A DNA stretch of 18,984 nt from Roseimaritima sp. (lineage in GTDB: Bacteria; Planctomycetota; Planctomycetia; Pirellulales; Pirellulaceae). Below are positions 7,113 to 13,344 of this stretch, in pieces. Position numbers and translations under genes: made by a program. A model generated the notes under the pieces. The model worked only from the letters and a program-made list of their open reading frames with translations. It did not search any database and was not told where the DNA came from. The stretch lies in NCBI GenBank assembly GCA_007124075.1, contig SLFV01000152.1, positions 1 to 18,984 on the forward strand, in the 5' to 3' direction. Every line of letters starts with the position of its first letter. The stretch's first letter is position 1.

Positions 7113-7460
7113 TGAAGTCCACCTTCGTCCTTGGTCCTCGATCGTTACACTAACCCTTTGAACCTTCTGCGGACTATTTTCAGCGTGATTGCAATCTCGG
7201 GCGGTCGCTTTGGGTCACTACACAAGGGAGGTCGATTCCAGCCAGGCAAGCGGCTACGGCTGCACACGGGAGCGAGGATTCGCTACACTCAGCATTGTTT
7301 GGCGAGCGGCAGATTGCAGTCCAACGTGCCCGCCCCTGCGTAGCTGAAATCCCTTCAGACAGGTGCGAGGAATGGGCCGGTATGTGCGTGTCCGCTGCTA
7401 GCCTTTCCCCTCCGGCAATTGAGCACCGGAAATGACCCCTTACGAGCGGAAAGCAGAGCG
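7113..7460. other. non-coding leader region of the SDR-cdsA-tatD operon
   Basis: Nearly 350 bases without a supported gene. It holds a promoter-like pair at 7261-7289 and then a leader of about 165 bases. A short plus-strand frame at 7131-7343 has no family resemblance or ribosome site and I do not call it. No terminator is evident after the EVE gene. Confidence 0.45.
7261..7289 (+). promoter_or_regulatory. candidate promoter for the SDR-cdsA-tatD operon
   Basis: TGCACA (7261-7266) and TACACT (7284-7289) are spaced by 17 bp. The -10 sits in the string CGCTACACT, which also occurs in the gltA promoter at 2614-2622. The predicted leader before the SDR ATG at 7461 is long, about 165 bases. Confidence 0.45.
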
Positions 7461-8189
7461 ATGGACTCCCTGAGCGGAAAGAAAGTTGTTGTCACAGGTG
7501 GAGGCACTGGTATTGGTGCCGGGATTGCAGGGGCCCTAGCCGCCGCAGGCTGCCACGTTGTGATCGGCGGACGACGCCAAAGTGCCTTGGACCAGGTCTG
7601 CGAAACCATCCAAGCCAACATTCATGGACATGTGCTGGATGTCGCGTGTCGCGACAGTGTGCGTTCATTTTTTCAATTTGTTGGCCAGACGATCGGCTCG
7701 GCCGATATTCTCGTCAACAGTGCAGGGGTCAATATCGTCAATCGGACAATGGCCGCGATGCGGCCAGAAGACTGGGATCGTCTCCTGCAGGTCAACGCTA
7801 CCGGCACCTACAATTGCATGCTGCACGTTTTGCCCGAAATGCGGCAGCGTGGCGACGGGTTGATTGTCAATATCTCCTCGATTGCAGGAAAGCGAGCGGC
7901 TTCCTTGGGCGGGATTGCTTACTGTGCCTCTAAGTTTGCGATGACGGCATTGGGAACCGCAGTCAGCAATGAGGTTCGCCAGGAGGGGGTAAGGGTGACC
8001 AACGTTTATCCTGGCGAAGTCAACACTCCGATTTTGGATAATCGCCCCACTCCGGTCAGCGACCAGCACAAGGCGGCGATATTGCAACCCGAGGATGTCG
8101 CCGCGATGGTCGTTGCGGTCTGCCGCTTGCCGCCACGTGCGCATGTGCCCGAAATTGTCATCAAGCCGACGATCCAAGAGTGGTTGTAG
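7461..8189 (+). CDS. short-chain dehydrogenase/reductase (SDR) family oxidoreductase
   Basis: A 242-residue classical SDR using NAD(P)H. The Rossmann cofactor loop is TGGGTGIG at 12-19, the NNAG position is NSAG at 86-89, the serine region is NISS at 137-140, and the catalytic pair is Tyr154/Lys158 in YCASK. YPGEVNTP at 183-190 is the usual post-catalytic segment. I chose ATG 7461 since classical SDRs begin about ten residues before the glycine loop; a TTG at 7419 would add 14 residues. The substrate cannot be read from sequence. The gene abuts the CdsA-like gene (stop 8187-8189, next ATG 8190) and tatD follows, so the three form a probable operon. Confidence 0.92.
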   Translation: MDSLSGKKVVVTGGGTGIGAGIAGALAAAGCHVVIGGRRQSALDQVCETIQANIHGHVLDVACRDSVRSFFQFVGQTIGSADILVNSAGVNIVNRTMAAMRPEDWDRLLQVNATGTYNCMLHVLPEMRQRGDGLIVNISSIAGKRAASLGGIAYCASKFAMTALGTAVSNEVRQEGVRVTNVYPGEVNTPILDNRPTPVSDQHKAAILQPEDVAAMVVAVCRLPPRAHVPEIVIKPTIQEWL

Positions 8190-9263
8190 ATGGCAAAACT
8201 CGCGGTTCCTGAGCAAACCTCCGCAGCCGCCGAGGTCGCGGGGATGTCGGAGTGGTTAACCACGCGAACGTTTCTGCTGCTGATGGTGACGGTTCTGGCG
8301 TTAAGTGTTGCGACCGTGGTCGGCCAACTTTTGTCGCGCCGTGAAACGATTGCCATCGAAGCCGCCGTCGTGCGCCGCTTCAAACGCCGGCTCCGCATTT
8401 GGTGGATGATGGTCGCAATCCTGATCTGCGGCTTTCTTCTGCATCGCGTCGGTACGATTGTCCTATTTGGACTGGTCTCGTTTTGGGCCTTGCGAGAATA
8501 CATCACCATGACGCCCACGCGTCGAGGCGATCACCGAGCACTTTTCTGGGTGTTCTTTATCTTCACCCCACTGCAATACCTGCTAATCATTCTGAATAAC
8601 TTGCCCCCCAGTTGGATTACGGCGGGACGGTCAATCGATTTCTATGGCTTATACAGCATTATGATTCCGGTTTATGCCAGTCTTTTCATACCGGCGCGAA
8701 TCGCGATCGGAGGCGATCATAAACGTTTTCTGGAACGTAGTGCAAAGATCCAAGCCGGGCTTCTAATCTGTGTCTATTCGCTCAGCTTTGCCCCGGCATT
8801 GTTGGATTTGGACTTGCGTTTGGTAGACGGTAGTCGCTGGAATGGCAGCAACGTCACCTTGTTGTTCTACTTCCTTTTGATCGCGCAGCTATCGGGCGTC
8901 CTGCAATCAGGCTGGACTCGCCTGTTGGGCACGCACCCGATCGCTCGCGACATCAATGCGGGGCGAACTTGGGAAGGGGTTGTTGGTTCGGTAGTCACGA
9001 CCGGGTTGATTGGGGCCGCTCTGTTTTGGGCGACACCGTTTGCTCCATGGGAGGCGGGGGTGATGAGCATGGTGGTGGCTTGCATGTCGTTTGCCGGGGC
9101 GATGACAATGAGCGCGATTAAACGAGACCGTGGCGTCAATGACACGGGGACGCTGGTACAAGGCCATGCGGGATTGCTGGATCAAATTGACGATGTCTGC
9201 TTCGCCGCCCCTGTCTTTTACCATTTAACAAGGTTTTTCTTTTCCGCCGGACACTCGTACTGA
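8190..9263 (+). CDS. CdsA-like phosphatidate cytidylyltransferase (divergent signature)
   Basis: The family makes CDP-diacylglycerol from phosphatidate and CTP in the inner membrane. This 357-residue protein has multiple hydrophobic helices (about 25-47, 70-100, 117-137, 150-172, 186-205, 222-240, 262-285, 288-306). The C-terminal signature region, residues 308-335, reads SAIKRDRGVNDTG then TLVQGHAGLLDQID. It follows the CdsA pattern S-x-x-KR-x4-KD...HGG-x-x-DR-x-D but with Lys to Asn, Gly to Ala and Arg to Gln changes. GRTWEG at 258-263 also fits the family. Activity may therefore differ from a canonical CdsA. The ATG directly follows the SDR stop; Met19 is another possible start. tatD starts 14 bp downstream. 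Confidence 0.85.
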   Translation: MAKLAVPEQTSAAAEVAGMSEWLTTRTFLLLMVTVLALSVATVVGQLLSRRETIAIEAAVVRRFKRRLRIWWMMVAILICGFLLHRVGTIVLFGLVSFWALREYITMTPTRRGDHRALFWVFFIFTPLQYLLIILNNLPPSWITAGRSIDFYGLYSIMIPVYASLFIPARIAIGGDHKRFLERSAKIQAGLLICVYSLSFAPALLDLDLRLVDGSRWNGSNVTLLFYFLLIAQLSGVLQSGWTRLLGTHPIARDINAGRTWEGVVGSVVTTGLIGAALFWATPFAPWEAGVMSMVVACMSFAGAMTMSAIKRDRGVNDTGTLVQGHAGLLDQIDDVCFAAPVFYHLTRFFFSAGHSY

Positions 9264-9277
9264 CAGGTCGCGCGACG

Positions 9278-10084
9278 ATGTTTTTTGATACACATGCTCA
9301 CCTGGACGATTCCGATTTTGACCCCATTCGCGAGCAGGTCATCCAGCGAGCCCGATCTGCGGGGGTGGTTGGCATTGTGGTTGTCGGGACCACAGCGGTC
9401 AGTAGCCGACGGTGCGTCGAACTGGCACGACAGTACCCCGATTATTTGCATGCCGCAGTTGGCATCCAGCCCAATTATGTTGCCCAAGCCGAGGCGGATG
9501 ACTGGGAAAAGATTTCGGAAATGATTCTGATGCCTGGAGTGCGCGCAATCGGTGAGACGGGACTGGATGGTTACTGGGATGACAGTCCCATGGGATTGCA
9601 GCAGGAGTATTTTGTCAAACACATTGAACTGTCAGTCCGTTCGGGACGGCCGCTGATCATCCACATGCGAGATAGCTGCGAAGAGATTATCCAAACCCTT
9701 CGGCCTTTTGCGTCGCGACGTCGTTTGGTTGGCGTGATGCACTCGTTTACTGGGACTTGGCAACAAGCGCAAACGCTGCTTGATTTTGGCTTGTACATTA
9801 GCTTCGCGGGCATGGTGACATTCAAGAAGTCAAACGATTTACGCGACGTCGCCAGACGCGTTCCGGCGGATCGTCTGTTGGTCGAAACCGACAGCCCCTA
9901 CTTAAGTCCCGAGCCGATGCGTGGAAAAAAACCAAACGAACCTGAGCGAGTTCTGCATACGTTGCGTTGCCTAGCCCGAGTCCGTGGGGTTACTGAGCAG
10001 GAATTAGCAAGGACGACAACCGCAAATGCGAAGCATCTATTGGGCCTTGGCCAATGCTTCAGATCCAGCTCGAACGGCTATTGA
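9278..10084 (+). CDS. tatD: TatD family metal-dependent hydrolase/DNase
   Basis: TatD-family proteins are TIM-barrel metalloenzymes with 3'-5' exonuclease or related hydrolase activity. The 268-residue length is standard. The expected metal ligands are all present: His6 and His8 (DTHAHLD), Glu93 (IGETGLD), His129 (IIHMRD), His155 (MHSFTG) and Asp205 (VETDSPYL). The segment usually written GIHPH reads GIQPN here (residues 62-66), with a glutamine in place of the histidine; this is not one of the metal ligands listed. It lies 14 bp after the CdsA-like gene on the same strand. The exact member (TatD, YcfH or YjjV type) cannot be separated by eye, so the symbol denotes the family. Confidence 0.92.
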   Translation: MFFDTHAHLDDSDFDPIREQVIQRARSAGVVGIVVVGTTAVSSRRCVELARQYPDYLHAAVGIQPNYVAQAEADDWEKISEMILMPGVRAIGETGLDGYWDDSPMGLQQEYFVKHIELSVRSGRPLIIHMRDSCEEIIQTLRPFASRRRLVGVMHSFTGTWQQAQTLLDFGLYISFAGMVTFKKSNDLRDVARRVPADRLLVETDSPYLSPEPMRGKKPNEPERVLHTLRCLARVRGVTEQELARTTTANAKHLLGLGQCFRSSSNGY

Positions 10085-10105
10085 ACATTAAGTCGCAATC
10101 GGGAA

Positions 10106-10134
10106 TTGACCACCCTGGCACCGACTACTAAAAT
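10106..10134 (+). promoter_or_regulatory. sigma70-type promoter of tRNA-His
   Basis: TTGACC (10106-10111) and TAAAAT (10129-10134) are separated by exactly 17 bp. Each matches 5 of 6 consensus positions, the best promoter in the window. Transcription would start near 10141, just before the tRNA at 10146. Confidence 0.7.
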
Positions 10135-10145
10135 CTTCCTGACAC

Positions 10146-10220
10146 GGTGGGTGTAGCTCAGTTGGTTAGAGCGTCGGATTGTGGTTCCGAAAGTCGGGGG
10201 TTCGAGTCCCCTCATCCACC
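10146..10220 (+). tRNA. tRNA-His (anticodon GTG)
   Basis: A full cloverleaf can be drawn. The acceptor stem GTGGGTG (10147-10153) pairs with CATCCAC (10213-10219). G-1 at 10146 faces C73 at 10220, the histidine identity pair. The D arm is GCTC/GAGC. The anticodon stem TCGGA/TCCGA encloses loop TTGTGGT with anticodon GTG at 10181-10183. The T arm is GGGGG/CCCCT around TTCGAGT. The CCA end is not encoded. It lies 61 bp after tatD and has its own promoter at 10106-10134. Confidence 0.97.
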
Positions 10221-10285
10221 CTGGCAGAAAAGACCGCCCAGTCAGTCGCTGGAATGTTGATTCATCCTCCTTCTCTCATTCGCCT

Positions 10286-10296
10286 CCCCCCCCCCC
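10286..10296 (+). repeat. homopolymer C11 tract
   Basis: Eleven consecutive cytosines lie in the gap after tRNA-His. Such tracts are prone to slippage and to sequencing-length error. Confidence 0.9.
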
Positions 10297-10475
10297 TTAA
10301 TGCAAGTGCGGCTGGACAATACACGACCGTCCCGACGAAATGGGCAGTGAAATCAAAGCCCGTTCAGAGAGGAGGGGGAGCCGCGTTCTCCTCGGTTCGA
10401 TCCTTCGCGCCGCAGCATCTTCGTACCGTCCGGCACCCGATGCGTTTTTCTGCCGCTGAATGCAGGCTTCGGCAT

Positions 10476-10511
10476 TTCGAACAATTGTCTTTGGCATTGC
10501 CAATTGTCGAA
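10476..10511. repeat. inverted repeat (11 bp arms with one bulge)
   Basis: TTCGAACAATTG (10476-10487) is followed after 13 bases by CAATTGTCGAA (10501-10511), its complement apart from one extra A. The inner bases also contain TTGGC/GCCAA, giving a competing shorter hairpin. No T-run follows, so it is not a typical terminator. Confidence 0.55.
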
Positions 10512-10630
10512 GTTGAACGAACGGATCTTATGCTTATCACACAGTCGCGAAACCGGCAGCTTCTTGATGCGGTGCGCCCAGCACACAATTCGTGACACGC
10601 TTCTCAATTAAGGCAAAACAAAACCACCGG

Positions 10631-10659
10631 TTGACGAAAACGATGTATTTGACAATTCT
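10631..10659 (+). promoter_or_regulatory. weak candidate promoter of tRNA-Leu
   Basis: TTGACG (10631-10636) is followed 17 bp later by AATTCT (10654-10659), a poor -10. The position fits a start just before the tRNA at 10671. A second TTGACA at 10650-10655 is too close to the gene to serve as its -35. Confidence 0.3.
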
Positions 10660-10670
10660 TTACTTGACAA

Positions 10671-10754
<84 letters not shown>

Positions 10755-10761
10755 TGCCTAG

Positions 10762-10798
10762 AAAACCCCGGGAAATCTAGCGTTTTCCCGGGGTTTTT
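10762..10798 (+). terminator. rho-independent terminator after tRNA-Leu
   Basis: A perfect 14 bp stem (AAAACCCCGGGAAA at 10762-10775 with its complement at 10784-10797) encloses an 8-base loop. A T-run follows at 10794-10798, with six more T at 10803-10808. It lies between convergent transcripts (tRNA-Leu and the lipoprotein gene), and the A-rich left arm could let it act in both directions. Confidence 0.92.
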
Positions 10799-10853
10799 GA
10801 CGTTTTTTCTTGCGTCCTCCATGGTTCCACGAAGGTCGCCGAAATGCTTGGCA

Positions 10854-11321
10854 CTAGTACTGCGGGCGTGGCTGAGCCTTGGAAGACAATTCGAAACGAA
10901 GGTCCGTCGCTCCATCGTCGGGGATAATCGCTTCAATGGGCGTCGTCGATACCTCCGCGTAAGCCTGTGGCAATAAGTTTATCGGAACAATTTCCTCGGG
11001 TGGCGCATCAGGCGGAATGGGAGAGCCATCTTCCTGCACCATCTTGATTAACTGTACCCAGTGGGTTCCGATGATGGCTCCCTTCTGCGTAGGGCTTGTC
11101 TGCAATTCGAAGCGACCCTCGCCGTCAGTGACCGCGTAGCTTATTCTGCCGAAACTGGACCCTTCTTTCGGAATCAGCGTGATTGAAACTCCTTCGATTG
11201 GGCGATTGTCCAACGTGACCAGGCCGGTGGCAGAGGCCAGAGGCTCGGTCGGACCCGAGCCACAGCCCGGGGTGCTGAGAAATGCACAGGTAATCGCAAA
11301 AGTACTAATTACTCGCAGCAT
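10854..11321 (-). CDS. planctomycete lipoprotein with carboxypeptidase-regulatory-like fold
   Basis: A 155-residue secreted lipoprotein. The N-terminus is a signal peptide ending in a lipobox-like STPGC, with the lipidated cysteine at residue 20. The rest resembles the transthyretin-like/CarboxypepD_reg fold common in planctomycetes: GLVTLDNRPIEGVSITLIP at 33-51, TDGEGRFEL at 65-73, a proline-rich middle (101-109), and a C-terminal strand DLRFELSSK at 140-148. Such proteins commonly sit beside DUF1559 genes; their function is unknown. The gene starts one base after the DUF1559 stop, and its AGGAG (11331-11335) lies within the last codons of that gene, so translation is probably coupled. It converges on the terminator at 10762-10798. 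Confidence 0.85.
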   Translation of the reverse strand: MLRVISTFAITCAFLSTPGCGSGPTEPLASATGLVTLDNRPIEGVSITLIPKEGSSFGRISYAVTDGEGRFELQTSPTQKGAIIGTHWVQLIKMVQEDGSPIPPDAPPEEIVPINLLPQAYAEVSTTPIEAIIPDDGATDLRFELSSKAQPRPQY

Positions 11322-11322
11322 T

Positions 11323-12381
11323 TTAAAATTCTCCTAATGGTTGACCATCACCGACTTGTGCAAGACGCTGTCGCGTGACCAGGTCGACAGTCTCAGAAAT
11401 AAAGCGAACTGATCCATCGGCCATCGTGATTTGGCAACCTCCCGGATGCAGGCTGCCTGGACTGCCCCAATGCGCCAAGCGATTCCTGACCATTGGACGA
11501 GCATTGGGTGTTGCGTCCCAGCCGCAGCAGGGGCCAAGGTGATTAATGCCTGGTCCGTAAGCAAGGTCGATACCGTCTCCGACCCACCGTACGTAACCCC
11601 AAGCGGGAGTAACGCCGTTGTGCAAAAACCTTAATGTTTCGATCAGCATGACGGTGTTGCTGGTCCCATCCAATAAATCACGGAACTTGGGGCAATCATC
11701 ATGACCAAACATGCGCCGCGTGTTGGCGCTTTCTGCCCCCCAGCGGGGCGCAGAGTTGGATCTGCGAGAGACGCTGAAATCGTAATTGGTGTGGGAACCT
11801 TGAAGTGTGGTCGTTCCCGGCGAGATGGAATAATTTGCGCTCGTGACGGTCGCGTACTGCTCGGGGTTTGCGTCCGACGGACACAAAAAAGCGGTCAATA
11901 GCGTGCTGACCACAACATCATTCGGATTGCCAGCTTCGCCTGGCCTCGGGCTACTCACAGTATTCGGGTTCCGCGCGTAAGCTCCCGTCGATAGTCGCGA
12001 ATCAAACATGTCGAACAGCCCCTGCTGTTCAATGAATGGCAGCACACTCAACCAGCCTTTGTGATTTAGCACGCGTTCCGGACCGGGTGCCGCTGACCCC
12101 GCGTCAACGGATCCACTTTGCAGCACGGCATAAACCATTTTCTGGTGCGTGTCGTGGTAATTATGCAAAGCCAGACCAAGTTGCTTCATGTTGTTGCTGC
12201 ACGACATCCGCCTGGCGGCCTCTCTCGCGGCTTGCACTGCGGGCAGCAGCAGACCGACTAAAACGCCAATGATCGCGATGACGACTAATAGCTCCACTAA
12301 AGTGAAACCTGACCCTCCGCCAAAAGCCCGAAGGGCTCCGGTCCTGCTGGCTCTCGTACTCATGCTTTGCTTAATCAACAT
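11323..12381 (-). CDS. DUF1559 family pseudopilin-like protein (H-X9-DG type)
   Basis: DUF1559 proteins are a large planctomycete-expanded family with a type IV prepilin N-terminus. The protein has a prepilin peptidase site GGGSG|FTLVELLVVIAIIG (Gly25/Phe26, Glu30 at the +5 position) and a hydrophobic helix running to about residue 47. The segment QAAREAARRMSC leads into an N-terminal helix with NNMKQLGLALHNYHD. The C-terminal H-X9-DG motif is HPGGCQITMADG at 312-323. I use the ATG at 12381 (352 aa), which has GGAGA at 12391-12395 nine bases upstream; a TTG at 12399 is also in frame but less likely. It is followed immediately by the lipoprotein gene. A surface or periplasmic filament role is a family-based guess. 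Confidence 0.92.
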   Translation of the reverse strand: MLIKQSMSTRASRTGALRAFGGGSGFTLVELLVVIAIIGVLVGLLLPAVQAAREAARRMSCSNNMKQLGLALHNYHDTHQKMVYAVLQSGSVDAGSAAPGPERVLNHKGWLSVLPFIEQQGLFDMFDSRLSTGAYARNPNTVSSPRPGEAGNPNDVVVSTLLTAFLCPSDANPEQYATVTSANYSISPGTTTLQGSHTNYDFSVSRRSNSAPRWGAESANTRRMFGHDDCPKFRDLLDGTSNTVMLIETLRFLHNGVTPAWGYVRWVGDGIDLAYGPGINHLGPCCGWDATPNARPMVRNRLAHWGSPGSLHPGGCQITMADGSVRFISETVDLVTRQRLAQVGDGQPLGEF

Positions 12382-12395
12382 TTGAAAAGATCTCC

Positions 12396-13341
12396 GCAAT
12401 TTGACTTAGGCATAAAAAGCGTATGAAAAGAAACGATTCGAGCCGATTGGAACGGAGGTTACCGTTTCACAGAAACCGGCCTGCACTGTAAACGCTCAAT
12501 GGCAATCGGCATGCCAACTTTGTTCCTGCTGTCTCGCCAGCCCTAGCCAACGTCTGCCTGCACTTACGGCTGCCGCGACGCAAGGGTAGGTAGAGGCCCG
12601 GTGGATTGGTTCAAAAGCCCACGAGTCCGCCGCAAACGGAATCAGGCTAAAAGCGAGAATGGTTTGCGTGACGAATAAAGATTTTTCAGGTCACATTGCA
12701 GATTGCTGAATGTGGGTGCACTGTGTGCCAAATAAAGTGGCATCCAGGCTGTTCTGCCGAGAACAACTCGCAAAACGCCTGCCATTGAATGAAATAGTAG
12801 TAGCCAATCCATCAGCGGGGGCTGCCCTCTTTGGCATGCGGTTATCGAGTCAACCCAGCAGGCCCTCCAAAAGAGTCGGGTCAGGCTGAGAAAGGCACGA
12901 AAATTAAGGGAGAAGGCCCCGGAGCTTGATTGCAGTGTTGTTCCAACAATCTGAAGCAGATCGGTTTGTCGCTGCACAACGACGAATCAACCCACAGGAA
13001 CTTTCCTTACGGTTTCATGATTCATAATCCAGCGGTCCTTTACTCCGTGGTGGCAACAATCCGGCGGCGAAGCCGCTTTGTTAGCCGGCTGGTCGACACG
13101 CGATGAACCACCGACGGATTCGTATGTCTTCCCTCGAGACTTTCACCAGCGATTGCTGCGGTGCGGGTCGGGGCGACGGGTGGTATATTCTTATCCGCTG
13201 CTCGCCTGAAGAAAGGAGTGTCCGGTACATTTTGTGCATGGCACAACCAGGGCGAGTTCCTAGTAACAGGCACCGGTTAATGAGTCTGGGCCGACCCTTC
13301 GTACATGGTCCATGAGCGATCCTTCTTTGGTTTGAGGTAGC
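12396..13341. other. long intergenic region without a supported gene
   Basis: About 950 bases between the divergent DUF1559 and heme-protein genes. Frames here (for example minus 12642-12977, 111 codons) show no family motif, signal peptide or ribosome site. I see a hairpin GCGGC-GAA-GCCGC at 13064-13076, an imperfect small palindrome around 12466-12481, and an extended -10 at 13181-13189. Its size would allow a small RNA or a decayed gene, but nothing can be named. Confidence 0.45.
13181..13189 (+). promoter_or_regulatory. candidate extended -10 promoter for the heme protein gene
   Basis: TGGTATATT is a TGn extension plus TATATT (5 of 6). No -35 hexamer is clear at the right spacing. The predicted start near 13196 leaves a leader of about 150 bases before the ATG at 13345. 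Confidence 0.4.
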
Positions 13342-13344
13342 GTG

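Larger units (their letters stand above)
10221..10670. other. non-coding gap between the two tRNA genes
   Basis: About 450 bases with no supported gene. It contains a run of 11 cytosines (10286-10296) and an inverted repeat at 10476-10487/10501-10511. A weak promoter for tRNA-Leu lies at the right end. No intrinsic terminator for tRNA-His is clear. The open frames here look like chance translation. Confidence 0.5.

Noticed and set aside
10179..10595. Plus-strand 138-codon frame after tRNA-His
   Set aside because: It begins inside the tRNA, crosses the C-run and has no domain or ribosome site.
12642..12977. Minus-strand 111-codon frame in the long gap before the heme protein gene
   Set aside because: No recognisable motif, no Shine-Dalgarno and no domain-like pattern; I left the region as unassigned.
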